Assembly (NCBI GenBank): GCA_016215345.1
Contig: JACRKD010000012.1
Span: forward strand, 1-36,227
Direction of reading: 5' to 3'
Length of the DNA stretch: 36,227 nt
DNA from: Candidatus Vogelbacteria bacterium
GTDB taxonomy: Bacteria > Patescibacteriota > Minisyncoccia > Phycocordibacterales > UBA12445
Shown here: piece after piece, positions 7,068-16,176 of the stretch
Numbering within the stretch: the stretch's first letter is position 1
Layout of the letters: each line of letters begins with the position of its first letter
Notes under the pieces: model-generated
The model's database searches: none
What the model was told of the DNA's origin: nothing
Seen by the model: only the letters and a program-made list of their open reading frames with translations
Program-made: the position numbers and the translations under genes

Positions 7068-8258
7068 TCAATTATTTGGCAACCGTTGATGTATTATATC
7101 ATTATAAAAACGCTCCAGGGATCTGGTAACACTCCCTCTAGAATAATTAAGCGCCAAACTGCGACTATTATTAGAAAAACTTCTTGCCATCTCGCCGTCC
7201 CTTGTAAGAAGAATGATTTTCTCCGCCATATCGCGTAGATCGCCTGGAGTAAATAAGAGGCCGTTCACCCCTTCCTTCACAATCTCTGGGATCCCGAGCG
7301 CCCTGGCTCCAATGACAGGAAGCCCCGCGGACATAGCCTCCAAAACAGAAAGAGGCATGTTTTCGCTATCGCTAGCCGTTACGAAGACATCGCTAGCCTG
7401 CAAAACTTCAACCAATTCACCGCCGCGCTTGAAACCAACAAAGGAGACATTCTTTCCGATCCCCAAATCCTTGACTAGTAACTCGATCGCCCCCTTCTCC
7501 GGGCCATCACCAACAATAACCAATCCTATGAACGGTTCGCTCTTTAAGGCCATAGCGAAAGCCCTTACAACTTGGTCAATCTTTTTTTCATAGCTTACAC
7601 GCCCCATGTAAACAAGGGTCTTTTTTCTAAAACCCAGGGAGCTCTTGAGGCGCTCTTTGGCAATATCATCCCCTGCAGGCTTAAAGAGTTCAGTATCAAT
7701 CGCGTTAACGATAATCTCCATCGGCCTCTTAAGACCATAATTTTTTAGCTCTTGGGCTAGAGATTTACTTGGGCTTACAACAGCATCACAGCAATTATAA
7801 TAAAAATTTACATAGTTCCAAGAAAAGCTCCGCGCCCATGCATAATCTAGCTTAACGTGTTTAAGATATTTATCATAAAACGTATGATGAGTACCAACTA
7901 TCGGTATATTGAACAACTTGGCGGCAAGAACCGCCTCCCATCCGATACTAAATGGGGTGTGGGCGTGAATTATGTCTAACCTAACCCTCCTGGCATGGTT
8001 AATCGCAAGACCGAGAGGTAGCGGTATCCTCTGGTCATGATAAACCATCGCCGGTACTGATGGTAGACGGATAATTGTAAACGGATAATCCCCATCACCA
8101 TTTAACTCCCCGCCCTGCCGCCTTAACAAACTGCCGGCAACGGTATACACAAAAACCTCATGACCAAGATTCCCAAGCGTGATAGCCGAGGTCAAGGCGG
8201 TATTCGCTACGCCGTTTACCTGTGGCGGGAAAGTATCACTAAATATTCCTATCCTCAT
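7068..8258 (-). CDS. glycosyltransferase family 4
   Basis: 396 residues, GT-B fold. The N-terminal domain begins MRIGIFSDTFPPQVNGVA, the glycine-rich opening typical of GT4 retaining transferases, followed by HAHTPFSIGW. The C-terminal domain carries VYMGRVSYEKKID, the donor-binding GDGPEK and the E-x7-E motif in ASDSENMPLSVLEAMSAGLPV. It probably adds hexose from a nucleotide sugar to a glycolipid. Its start overlaps the stop of the upstream GT2 by four bases (ATGA), indicating translational coupling. Confidence 0.9.
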   Translation of the reverse strand: MRIGIFSDTFPPQVNGVANTALTSAITLGNLGHEVFVYTVAGSLLRRQGGELNGDGDYPFTIIRLPSVPAMVYHDQRIPLPLGLAINHARRVRLDIIHAHTPFSIGWEAVLAAKLFNIPIVGTHHTFYDKYLKHVKLDYAWARSFSWNYVNFYYNCCDAVVSPSKSLAQELKNYGLKRPMEIIVNAIDTELFKPAGDDIAKERLKSSLGFRKKTLVYMGRVSYEKKIDQVVRAFAMALKSEPFIGLVIVGDGPEKGAIELLVKDLGIGKNVSFVGFKRGGELVEVLQASDVFVTASDSENMPLSVLEAMSAGLPVIGARALGIPEIVKEGVNGLLFTPGDLRDMAEKIILLTRDGEMARSFSNNSRSLALNYSRGSVTRSLERFYNDIIHQRLPNN

Positions 8259-8941
8259 ACTCGTAATCGTCTAAGTTGGGCAAACTGTCGCGCTATTCCA
8301 GACACAGATGTTGTCTTTAAAATATCACCAAACATGCGCATATCCGCTATAATTCCAGAAACAACCCCCTGTTTGCTAGCTTTAAGCGGACTACGGACAT
8401 TATCCCAAAAAACCACTCTTATTCTGCTCTTACTTGCCATGATCACATTATTAAAAAAAGTCTCTATCCCAAAACGAGAAAGTCTGCTAATCTCCTCCAG
8501 CCGATCCTCAATGAGGCTTTTTTTGAAAACTCTCTCTCCTGTTAATATGTCCATGCCGACAAGCCTGTAAAATATATCGGCAAAGAAACTGATCCTCCTT
8601 ACACTAAAACTTACATCGGCGACTCCAAAAGTAACCGGCTCTATCAGCCTGCTCACGTTATCAGCATTCAATCCTATCAAGTCGGCATCCAAAAGAAAAA
8701 TTGTATCCCCCGCAGACTCTCTTACACCGGTAACCACCGCCAGACTCTTGCCCTTGTTTACGCCGTGATTAATCATACGGACTCCCGGAAACTTTCCGAC
8801 AACACTCGAAGTATTATCGGTTGAATGATCATCAACCACGATAACCTCATCTATAAGCGGGTGTTTATAAACTACCCCTAGGACATTTTCTATTCTCGGA
8901 GCCTCATTATAGGCCGGTATTATGCAAGAAACTTTTGACAT
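8255..8941 (-). CDS. glycosyltransferase family 2
   Basis: 228 residues, GT-A fold. The start CIIPAYNEAPRIENVL, the metal-proximal VVDDHSTDNT and the DxD region LLDADLIGL (near residue 84) are canonical GT2 marks. There is no C-terminal membrane segment, so it is a short cytoplasmic type, like dolichyl/polyprenyl-phosphate sugar transferases or polysaccharide GTs. It is the third gene of the operon, downstream of the DedA protein and overlapping the GT4 gene. Confidence 0.85.
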   Translation of the reverse strand: MSKVSCIIPAYNEAPRIENVLGVVYKHPLIDEVIVVDDHSTDNTSSVVGKFPGVRMINHGVNKGKSLAVVTGVRESAGDTIFLLDADLIGLNADNVSRLIEPVTFGVADVSFSVRRISFFADIFYRLVGMDILTGERVFKKSLIEDRLEEISRLSRFGIETFFNNVIMASKSRIRVVFWDNVRSPLKASKQGVVSGIIADMRMFGDILKTTSVSGIARQFAQLRRLRV

Positions 8942-8951
8942 ACAATCTATT

Positions 8952-9557
8952 TTACAACCTCTCTAAATCTTTGTTACTTTTCTGTCTATACCAATAAAAC
9001 ATACCCGATAGTAAAACCAGGGCAAACAAAAGAAACATTGACGCGTAATTCAGACTATCATTTATCTGTGAAAACGCGTGGCCAAAAAAGTAGCCTATGA
9101 GTAATAACACTAACGACTTTGGTAATGTACCGATAAAGTTATACCAGATAAATTGCCAAAATGGAACATTAGCCATACCGGCGGCAAACAAAACAATAGT
9201 CCCGGCGGCATGCGTCAATTTACCGATAAGAAGTGTCTTGCCGGGATGCTTCTCGAAGTGGTTCTCCACTGCCTGCACCCTATCATCTGTTAGACCGAAA
9301 TGGTGCCCCCACTTATGAATAAAACTATGTCGACCGAAGTGGCCCATGCCATAGTTTATGGCGTCTCCAATCAGATCCCCGACAACTACAATGACGTAAA
9401 CAAACCAAATATTCAGATTGAAGTAACCAAAGGCCGGGGATGAGAGCATTCCGGCAATCATGGTAACAACCGGCCCCTCGATTATAGACAGTGGGAAAAG
9501 AATTATATATTTATATTGGATGAGAAGAGCAATGACTTCCCCATATGTAAAAAACAT
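8952..9557 (-). CDS. DedA family membrane protein
   Basis: I prefer the ATG at 9557 (MFFTYGEVIALL) to the ORF-track TTG at 9584, which would lie inside the upstream glycosyltransferase. The roughly 201-residue product has an N-terminal re-entrant region (SIIEGPVVTMIAGML), GDLIGDAINYGMGHFGR, a cytosolic loop and GKLTHAAGTIVLFAAGMANV, the DedA pattern. Family knowledge: DedA proteins act in lipid (undecaprenyl phosphate or phosphatidylethanolamine) movement across the membrane. In an operon with GTs and PAP2, a lipid-carrier role is likely. Confidence 0.85.
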   Translation of the reverse strand: MFFTYGEVIALLIQYKYIILFPLSIIEGPVVTMIAGMLSSPAFGYFNLNIWFVYVIVVVGDLIGDAINYGMGHFGRHSFIHKWGHHFGLTDDRVQAVENHFEKHPGKTLLIGKLTHAAGTIVLFAAGMANVPFWQFIWYNFIGTLPKSLVLLLIGYFFGHAFSQINDSLNYASMFLLFALVLLSGMFYWYRQKSNKDLERL

Positions 9558-9567
9558 CCTGTAAAAA

Positions 9568-10377
9568 TTAAAGCTGACTCTCAATGTTATTTATAAACTC
9601 TTCGGCAGTCGCAAACCCCATCTTCTCTTCTTCGGTAAGCTGCCGATCTTTTCGCCGGTCCAGATAAATCTGAAGATATTTTCTCGCTTCGGAAACAAAC
9701 TGTTTATTATTGGTAAGTCCCGAAATGTTATCAGACCTCAACCGGTATAAACCCAAAACTTTTTCTATATAACCGAATTCATATTTTTCGCTAATTCGAT
9801 TCCAAAGCTCAACATCTTCGTGGATTCTTAAACTCTCATTGAACCCTCCGACATCCTCAATAACCTTTTTTCTGATTACTGCCGAAGATATCTGAATTGG
9901 TGAATTATCAATAAAAAACGGAACAGTGAACTTATTTTGGGGGGGATTTTTTTGGAAACGCGACCTTGTCTCTGTCACATAATTGACACCGATTTGCTGA
10001 TCCGCATACACGACAAAAGTATCCTGATGAGATTTTAAGTAGTTCATGGCGGTGGACAAAAAGTCCCTCGCCCATAGGTCATCGGCATCTAGAAAAGCCA
10101 GATACTCCCCTCTGGCCTCCTTAATACCAAAGTTCCTCGCCGCCGCGGCTCCCTTATTTTTAGTCTCGAAAAATCTAAGCTGGAGATCCACTTGCCCTGA
10201 TTTTGGTAGGAAGATAGATTTAACGTACTCTTCTGTACCATCATTAGAGCCGTCATCAACAACTATAATTTCATAATCAGAAAAATCCTCTGCCAAAACA
10301 CTTTTTATCGCCTCCTCTAAAAGATTCCGACGATTATAAGTTGGGATTATTACGCTAACCAAAGGCACTTTCTCCAC
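9568..10377 (-). CDS. glycosyltransferase family 2, first gene of the envelope operon
   Basis: I choose the GTG at 10377 (MEKVPLVSVIIPTYNRR); a TATACT -10 lies 6 nt upstream, inside the longer ORF. The 269-residue protein shows the GT2 hallmarks SVIIPTYNRR, VVDDGSNDGT, ARNFGIKEARGEYLAFLDADD and a later helix with ED (HEDVELWNRI). This resembles polysaccharide GT2 enzymes that use UDP-sugars. It likely starts transcription of GT2-DedA-GT2-GT4-PAP2, an envelope glycan or glycolipid operon. Confidence 0.85.
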   Translation of the reverse strand: MEKVPLVSVIIPTYNRRNLLEEAIKSVLAEDFSDYEIIVVDDGSNDGTEEYVKSIFLPKSGQVDLQLRFFETKNKGAAAARNFGIKEARGEYLAFLDADDLWARDFLSTAMNYLKSHQDTFVVYADQQIGVNYVTETRSRFQKNPPQNKFTVPFFIDNSPIQISSAVIRKKVIEDVGGFNESLRIHEDVELWNRISEKYEFGYIEKVLGLYRLRSDNISGLTNNKQFVSEARKYLQIYLDRRKDRQLTEEEKMGFATAEEFINNIESQL

Positions 10378-10383
10378 AATAAT

Positions 10384-10389
10384 AGTATA
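10384..10389 (-). promoter_or_regulatory. candidate -10 (TATACT) of the envelope operon
   Basis: TATACT stands 6 nt before the GTG start of the first glycosyltransferase. No convincing -35 is present at 16-18 nt (TAGATA only). It is listed because the spacing to the start matches that of other genes here. Confidence 0.3.
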
Positions 10390-10478
10390 TATCACCTGCC
10401 GGCCGGTATCTAGCCAAAAGCCTGTAACCCACCAAAAACCTCATAAATTAAGGAGTTATTGGCCATATGACTATATAG

Positions 10479-10931
10479 CTACCTCTGAAATTCTACCTCA
10501 AATGGATACATACCCATCCCGCAACTTCCCCATAACACACCGAAGGGCTGAACACCAAGATCAATATCTGTGCTTCCCGTTTGCGGAAGTATTTTGCTGA
10601 ATCCCAAGCTTGGAATAATGACCGCCGCCGAACAGTCAAAAGTGCCGTTTGTATTAATTCGCAAAACTGTCGGCATATCGGCTTTCGCGATACTCCTATA
10701 CGGTAGATATCCACCCTTGGCCCGGATTTCAACTATCTGACGACCGCCCACCAAGGAGACATTATCACCCGTAGTCGCGGAAGAAAAACCACTGCTGTCC
10801 CCTCCGCTAGAATTAACGAAGGCAATAGCGCCGACGACGATCAGCCCGGAAATTAAAACTGACACAACCACAGATTTCATCCCGCTAGGTACGCCAACTC
10901 CGTCTCCTAATTTTTTTTTATTTTTCGTCAA
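10479..10931 (-). CDS. membrane-anchored cupredoxin-like protein (copper efflux cluster)
   Basis: 150 residues: a basic N-terminus, one membrane helix (about 19-42), a Ser/Gly linker, then a cupredoxin-type beta-sandwich from about residue 65. Potential copper ligands are the Cys in TFDCSAAV and the C-terminal CGMGMYPFEV, the Cys and Met positions of type-1 or Cu(I)-binding cupredoxins. It follows the HMA-TauE gene by 3 nt and copA by one gene, so it is probably an extracytoplasmic copper acceptor working with CopA. Confidence 0.72.
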   Translation of the reverse strand: MTKNKKKLGDGVGVPSGMKSVVVSVLISGLIVVGAIAFVNSSGGDSSGFSSATTGDNVSLVGGRQIVEIRAKGGYLPYRSIAKADMPTVLRINTNGTFDCSAAVIIPSLGFSKILPQTGSTDIDLGVQPFGVLWGSCGMGMYPFEVEFQR

Positions 10932-10934
10932 ATT

Positions 10935-11957
10935 TTAAAAGTTAAAAACCGGAGGGAAGAGCCCGATCACAACCAAACTATTGATAATATTAAACAAGGC
11001 AAACAAGATAACTATAAGACCGGCGGTTTTAAAGAAAACCCCAGACCCGGAGCTACCCTTGATACTAAAAGAACTAAAACTTATTAAAGCCAAAACCGGC
11101 AGGGTCCCAAGGGCGAATGATAACATCGTTAATCCGCCAGAAAGAAAACTCCCTGCCGACAGCGTATAAAGTTGCATCGATTGTGTAAACCCGCATGGCA
11201 GAAAAAAAGTTGCGATACCAACCAAAAAAGGTGTAAACGTGTGATTAAAATTAGCAACTCCGATCGCATATCTGGAAATAACCTTCGGCATGCCGATTTG
11301 GAAACGTTTCGCAAGGTGAAAGGTATCTAACAAATTTACCCCCATTATTAACATAACCAGACCGACAAAGAAATTCAGAAGGAATGTCATGGTCGTATTC
11401 AAAACGAAGGCAGAACCCAGAGCGCCAATCATGCCACCGAGAATAAAAAACGAGGCAACGCGACCGATATGGAATAGAAGTTGCGGCCTCCATTTATCTC
11501 CCTCTTTGGCAAATGTAGCCGACATAGACAAGAGAAGTCCTCCGACAACCGCCATACAAGTTGAGAGAGAAGCGACCACCCCGATCATAAAAACCCCTCC
11601 GTAAGAAAGTTCCCCGCTTCCTATTAAATTTAATAAACCGGCTTTCTGTAGCAAAACAAACAACGCAATAAATACCGTAGCTATCGGTATCGCAATCTTG
11701 AACTCTGACCAATTCACTTCCTTTATTGGTCTTGCGATAGACAAGGAGTACCCGTGCTTTCGTAACTTATGCGAAAGTTCCATGGCCACGGCTTCCGGTG
11801 ACCTACCTCCAAAATTACCAGTTACTACGACAGAGTGGTCTTTGAGACTAGACTTAGCACTCGTGATATAAGATACACCTCGAAGTTCATTCTCGATTAA
11901 AAGTACGCACAACTTGCAGTGCATTCCAGCGACATAAAACGTAAAAGTTTGTTCCAT
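10935..11957 (-). CDS. HMA domain fused to TauE/SafE (CcdA/DsbD-like) transporter
   Basis: 340 residues. An N-terminal heavy-metal-associated domain (about 1-68) carries GMHCKLC with C14 and C17. It is followed by a linker helix and about seven membrane helices of the UreH/TauE-SafE/DsbD-like type, with SLSTCMAVVGGLLLSMS and FFLPCGFTQSMQLY, where Cys residues sit in helices at membrane level. Related fusions lie beside copper ATPases in many bacteria and probably move copper or electrons. It starts 4 nt after copA's stop and precedes the cupredoxin, giving a compact copper operon. Confidence 0.85.
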   Translation of the reverse strand: MEQTFTFYVAGMHCKLCVLLIENELRGVSYITSAKSSLKDHSVVVTGNFGGRSPEAVAMELSHKLRKHGYSLSIARPIKEVNWSEFKIAIPIATVFIALFVLLQKAGLLNLIGSGELSYGGVFMIGVVASLSTCMAVVGGLLLSMSATFAKEGDKWRPQLLFHIGRVASFFILGGMIGALGSAFVLNTTMTFLLNFFVGLVMLIMGVNLLDTFHLAKRFQIGMPKVISRYAIGVANFNHTFTPFLVGIATFFLPCGFTQSMQLYTLSAGSFLSGGLTMLSFALGTLPVLALISFSSFSIKGSSGSGVFFKTAGLIVILFALFNIINSLVVIGLFPPVFNF

Positions 11958-11961
11958 ATTC

Positions 11962-14196
11962 CTAACTATTTAGTCTAAACCTGTTTAGAAGTAGCGAGTT
12001 GCCCACAACAGAGACAGAACTTGTAGCCATGGCAACGGAGGCAAAAATCGGGTTCATCAATATCCCCCAAATAGGATAGAGTATCCCCATCGCAACAGGT
12101 ATCAGGAGCACATTGTACGCGAATGCCCAGAAGAGATTCAATTTGATCGTTCGCATAGTCCTCTTTGAAAGTAATATAGCGCCGGCCACTGTTCTCAAAT
12201 CTTTGTTGATCAAGGTTATATCGGCCGCCTCAATCGCGACATCCGTTCCTGTGCCCATGGCGATACCGACATCTGCCGCAACCAGAGCCGGCGCGTCATT
12301 TATTCCGTCGCCAACCATAGCGACTATTCTGCCCTCGGCTTGGATTTTCCTCACCTCTGCCTCTTTTTCTTGGGGCAAAACTTCAGCCAGCACTCTTTTA
12401 ATCCCAACTTGTGAAGCTATCGCCGTAGCCGTCCTCATATTGTCTCCGGTTATCATAATAGGTTCTACACCCATCCCTATCAACATAAGAATCCCGGCCT
12501 TCGATGACTCTTTGACTGTATCGGCAACGGCAATTAGTGATTCCAGGTTACCATCGATAGCGAGCATCATTACCGTTTTCCCCTCGCCTTCTAACCTTTC
12601 GACCTCTGCCAAATTATTGCCGAGCGAAACAGTTTCTTTGTCCATCAACCTCTTATTACCCAAAATAACACGTCTACTGTCCAGCACCCCTTCTACTCCG
12701 TGGCCGGGAATAGCCCTAAACCCTTCAGCCCTAACTAACGCAATGTTTTCCGTCTCTGCTTTACTCACAATACTTTCAGCCAGTGAGTGTTCCGAGCCTT
12801 TTTCCAAAGATGCGGCAAATTTGAGCGCCTCATCATGGGAAACGCCACCGACCGTTATTATATCCGTCACCTCCGGTTTGCCTTTTGTTAGAGTTCCTGT
12901 TTTGTCAAAAATTACAGTAGTCACCTTATGAGCGGTTTCTAAACTCTCCGCATCTTTAATCAAGATTCCACTCTCCGCGCCCTTGCCCGTTCCAACCATT
13001 ATAGCTGTCGGCGTCGCGAGCCCCATAGCGCAAGGGCAAGCGATTATAAGCACGGCGATCATATTAAGCAGCGCGTAGAGAAGCGCCGGTGCTGGTCCCC
13101 AAACATACCAACCAACGAAAGTAACAATGGACAACATTAAAACTATCGGTACAAAATTGGCAGAGACCAGATCGGCCAATCGCTGTATTGGCGCCTTACT
13201 CCCCTGCGCGTCCTCAACCAATTTAATGATTTGCGCGAGCATGGTTTCGGATCCAACCTTAGTGGTCTTAAAGGTAAAACTGCCGTTCTTGTTTAATGTC
13301 GCCCCGACAACAGTATCCCCGACAGTTTTGTCCACAGGCATACTCTCACCGTTTATCATGGACTCATCTATTGACGACTCACCTTCTAAGATAACCCCAT
13401 CAACAGGAATCTTTTCTCCGGGACGCACACGGATTACATCTCCTATCAACACATCTTTTATCTCTATATCAATCTCCTTGCCATCTCTCAAAACCCTAGC
13501 GGTCCTTGCTTGAAGGCCGATAAGTTTTTTAATCGCTTCAGATGTTCCCGCCTTGGCCTTAGCTTCGAAGTAACGACCGAGAAGAATCAAGCCAATAATG
13601 ATTGTAGATACATCGAAGTAGGGCATCGGATCAATTCCTATCTCTTGAACAACTTTCGGAAAGACCGTAACAAAAGCTGAATAGAGATACGCGACGGTCG
13701 TACCAATAACAACTAGAGTGTCCATATTGGCCGTTCTGTGCTTCAAGGCTGGAATTGTCGCTCGGTAAAACGCAAAACCTGCCCAGAACTGCACCGGGGT
13801 CGCCAAAATTAATTGCACCCAAAATTCTCGCAAAATTTTCGGCGCCGTCTCCATAAGTCCGGGGAAACTACCCCAGAGAATTAACGCCCCAAGTGTCAAA
13901 CTCACAATAACTTTAAATACAAGAGAATTTAGTTCCCTTAATTTTTCCTGTTTTTCTTCATCTTCTGATTGAAGCTCCTCACCAATCATCGCCTCATATC
14001 CAACATTTGAAACCGCAGAACTTATGTGTTCATCCGTAACCAAAGCTGGATCGTAATCAACGGTCGCCTTAGCACTGGCCAAATTTACAGACGCGATAGA
14101 AACCCCTGGAACTTTTTTAAGCGACCCTTCGATCATGGCCACGCACGACGCGCAGTGCATCCCCTTAATCGAAAAAGTTTTTTTGATATTGGCCAT
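11962..14196 (-). CDS. copA: Cu(I)-exporting P1B-type ATPase
   Basis: 744 residues. One HMA domain (about 4-70, GMHCASC with C15/C18), eight membrane helices, actuator GESMPVDK, the transmembrane copper motif CPC ([13 protein letters not shown], near 388), phosphorylation site DKTGTLTKG (near 430), GDGIND hinge (near 630), and C-terminal YN and MxxSS copper-site motifs ([13 protein letters not shown]). All point to Cu(I) export. Oddly, the SEHPLA motif of the nucleotide domain reads SEHSLA, keeping the His but losing the Pro. It is the first gene of copA-HMA/TauE-cupredoxin; no CsoR-like operator is visible in the 18 nt upstream, so it may be read from the methyltransferase transcript. Confidence 0.95.
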   Translation of the reverse strand: MANIKKTFSIKGMHCASCVAMIEGSLKKVPGVSIASVNLASAKATVDYDPALVTDEHISSAVSNVGYEAMIGEELQSEDEEKQEKLRELNSLVFKVIVSLTLGALILWGSFPGLMETAPKILREFWVQLILATPVQFWAGFAFYRATIPALKHRTANMDTLVVIGTTVAYLYSAFVTVFPKVVQEIGIDPMPYFDVSTIIIGLILLGRYFEAKAKAGTSEAIKKLIGLQARTARVLRDGKEIDIEIKDVLIGDVIRVRPGEKIPVDGVILEGESSIDESMINGESMPVDKTVGDTVVGATLNKNGSFTFKTTKVGSETMLAQIIKLVEDAQGSKAPIQRLADLVSANFVPIVLMLSIVTFVGWYVWGPAPALLYALLNMIAVLIIACPCAMGLATPTAIMVGTGKGAESGILIKDAESLETAHKVTTVIFDKTGTLTKGKPEVTDIITVGGVSHDEALKFAASLEKGSEHSLAESIVSKAETENIALVRAEGFRAIPGHGVEGVLDSRRVILGNKRLMDKETVSLGNNLAEVERLEGEGKTVMMLAIDGNLESLIAVADTVKESSKAGILMLIGMGVEPIMITGDNMRTATAIASQVGIKRVLAEVLPQEKEAEVRKIQAEGRIVAMVGDGINDAPALVAADVGIAMGTGTDVAIEAADITLINKDLRTVAGAILLSKRTMRTIKLNLFWAFAYNVLLIPVAMGILYPIWGILMNPIFASVAMATSSVSVVGNSLLLNRFRLNS

Positions 14197-14214
14197 AATG
14201 AATTTATCGATTTT

Positions 14215-14823
14215 CTAATAATTTTTTCTAAATAAGTGCGCCTCTTTGATAATGGGGAAAGTTCTTTCTGCGACGAAGGAGAAACCGTTGTTAGTAAAAG
14301 CGTTGATATTATTTATATAAGAATGCGGAGTGAATTTATATATCTTAGCAATTATTTTCCCAAGCCAGTTATTCTTAACTGGTGTATTTAGAAAGTAACC
14401 ACCTTTCTTAAGACATGGAGCAAGACTTTTTACAGCCATTTCTATATTCTTAACGTACTCTAAAACACCCCCGGTTACGATGAGATCGAACTGCTCCGAT
14501 TCAAATTTTAGTGGTTTAGTCACATCGCCATTAAATATAGAGACGTGTTCATCTAATTTTTTTCTTCGGACAGTCGTTTCCATTATCTCAGTCATGGCAC
14601 TGTTCAGATCAAAGGCCTCTACTGAGACGTTAGGAAATCGTCTTAATATCGCAAAGGTATAAAGACCTGTTCCACAACCAGCGTCAAGAACCTTAAATCT
14701 ATCTTGTTTCTGAAATGGTATTGGAGCAATAAAATAGCTGACCGCCAACCTATACCCAAAAATCCACAGTCCAAGGTCGTAAAATCTTGCAATTTTATAA
14801 TAAAAATTATTTGGGTCAGTCAT
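14215..14823 (-). CDS. class I SAM-dependent methyltransferase
   Basis: 202 residues. Motif I is VLDAGCGTGLYTFAI (near 45-60), the ribose-binding acidic end is EAFDLN, and motif IV region is FDLIVTGGVLEYV. The short N-terminal segment (FYYKIARFYDLGLWIFGYR) resembles small ubiE-like or class I methyltransferases whose substrate cannot be told from sequence. It follows another methyltransferase by 3 nt and precedes copA by 18 nt. Confidence 0.8.
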   Translation of the reverse strand: MTDPNNFYYKIARFYDLGLWIFGYRLAVSYFIAPIPFQKQDRFKVLDAGCGTGLYTFAILRRFPNVSVEAFDLNSAMTEIMETTVRRKKLDEHVSIFNGDVTKPLKFESEQFDLIVTGGVLEYVKNIEMAVKSLAPCLKKGGYFLNTPVKNNWLGKIIAKIYKFTPHSYINNINAFTNNGFSFVAERTFPIIKEAHLFRKNY

Positions 14824-14826
14824 ATT

Positions 14827-15393
14827 TTACTCTTTAAGATTCTTTTCCCATTCAAAAACTGCTCCTCCGAGATTAACGAACCTGCTAAGATTGCTGAACC
14901 TAAGTTCACTTTTTTTGCTCGACAAGATCACGGCTAGTTTTTCAAAATCCCTAATATGAGCACCCTTGTCCAGCCAAAAGACAGGATAAGCTAAGAATTT
15001 CATCTGTCCAGGTAGCACCAGGTCCACTATCAAAACATGGCCATGTTCCTTGGTGACACGAAACATTTCATGTAATACCCTTGCACATTCATCGTCAGAT
15101 AAGTGGTGAAAAACGGCAACTGAAAACGACAAATCAAAACTACTGTCTGGAAAATTAATTTTTGTCGCGTCCATAGTTTCAAAACGAGAATTTGGATACT
15201 TCTTCTTCGCGCTCTCTACCTCACTCAGTTCTTTATCGATGCCGATATAACCGTTATCAAATAACTCCGAAACCATACCGGAACCACAGCCTACATCCAA
15301 AACATCCCCGCCTTTAAATTGTACCGAGTCAAGGTATTGTTTCAGTCCGTCTTTTTCAATTTTCTCAAACCATTTTTCTAATACTCCAAACAT
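14827..15393 (-). CDS. class I SAM-dependent methyltransferase
   Basis: The ATG at 15393 (MFGVLEKWF) is preferred to the ORF-track TTG at 15414, which overlaps the preceding gene. 188 residues with motif I VLDVGCGSGMVSEL, IGIDKE, and FDLSFSVAVFHHLSD typical of the Methyltransf_11/ubiE-like group. Substrate unknown. It is not similar enough to the next methyltransferase to be a tandem duplicate by eye. It is probably co-transcribed with the frameshifted gene upstream. Confidence 0.8.
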   Translation of the reverse strand: MFGVLEKWFEKIEKDGLKQYLDSVQFKGGDVLDVGCGSGMVSELFDNGYIGIDKELSEVESAKKKYPNSRFETMDATKINFPDSSFDLSFSVAVFHHLSDDECARVLHEMFRVTKEHGHVLIVDLVLPGQMKFLAYPVFWLDKGAHIRDFEKLAVILSSKKSELRFSNLSRFVNLGGAVFEWEKNLKE

Positions 15394-15402
15394 GTTGTTA
15401 AC

Positions 15403-15421
15403 TTGGAGGTTCAACCTCCAA
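15403..15421. repeat. 19-bp perfect palindrome at a gene junction
   Basis: TTGGAGGTTCAACCTCCAA is a 9+1+9 palindrome. The stop codon of the frameshifted upstream gene lies in its centre, and it is 10 nt from the methyltransferase ATG. In mRNA it would fold into a tight hairpin holding a GGAGG. Confidence 0.5.
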
Positions 15422-16141
15422 TTGATGCTACCGTAACAGCCGCTGTAAGATAATCCAAAAAACTTTTCTTATCTAAATAAATCGGCTTCAATTCATCTCT
15501 CAGTTTAAAAAGTTGCGGGTAATTTTTGAGATATCTGTCGATACCTTGAGTATTAGGAATCCAAAGTTTATTCAATGTTGGCTCGAGACCTAAAATAAAC
15601 ACTGTTGTTATTTCGTTAAGTGCCCAAAAAGGCTACCCCAACTGCTACCCTCTTTTGATTCAAGATATTTCGAATCAAAGATATACCACATCTGTACCAT
15701 CAGAATTTCGTGAGCTATTTTTCTTTTCTGCGCATTAGGATCTTCATAAGCATCACACGCAACTACGTTCTTACCTCTGTTAGAAATCCCTCGGTGAAAT
15801 GGACTGACTACTACCCTGTATTCGGAAAATTCCCACGGCACACCCGTTATATTTTCCACCTCGTTGTAAAAAATATCATTTATCTCATCCCATGTTTTTT
15901 GATAGTCGCTAACAGCCTTGTCAGTTATTTGCTCCTCATCCGCGTGCCTTTCCCACACGACCTTTTCAATTGCATCTTTTGCCTCTTCATAATTTTGAAC
16001 GGTTGAGATCATGGTCAACAACTCATCACCAATCTTCATCGTCCTTGCCCGATTCACCACACCGGCGGGATCCAGACTCTTTAACATTGACCACATCACA
16101 CGGGCGTCATATTCCGAATTTTTGGCAAAAATTGTTTTCAT
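15411..16141 (-). pseudogene. unknown cytoplasmic protein broken by a 1-base frameshift
   Basis: The two ORFs 15608-16141 and 15411-15602 are pieces of one gene. The first ends GSLFGHLTK, but in the second frame the DNA reads straight on as GALNEITTVFILGLEPTLN, with no stop between. Adding one base in the T5G3 run near 15622-15630 joins them into about 243 residues. The protein is soluble and contains AHEILMVQMWYIF, which recalls a degenerate HExxH-type helix, but no family is recognised. A good leaderless-type promoter precedes it, so the gene may be active if the frameshift is a sequence error. Confidence 0.6.
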
Positions 16142-16147
16142 TTGCTA

Positions 16148-16176
16148 ATTATATAGCCATATTATTTTTTTAACAA
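16148..16176 (-). promoter_or_regulatory. leaderless-type promoter before the frameshifted gene and methyltransferases
   Basis: TTGTTA, 17 nt, TATAAT, then 6 nt to the ATG at 16141. It overlaps the 3' end of the RhuM-Fic gene. It likely drives the frameshifted gene, both methyltransferases and perhaps copA. Confidence 0.45.

Noticed and set aside
12113-12931. 272-aa plus-strand ORF
   Set aside because: Antisense shadow of copA; low-complexity Ser/Thr/Ile composition and no start signals.
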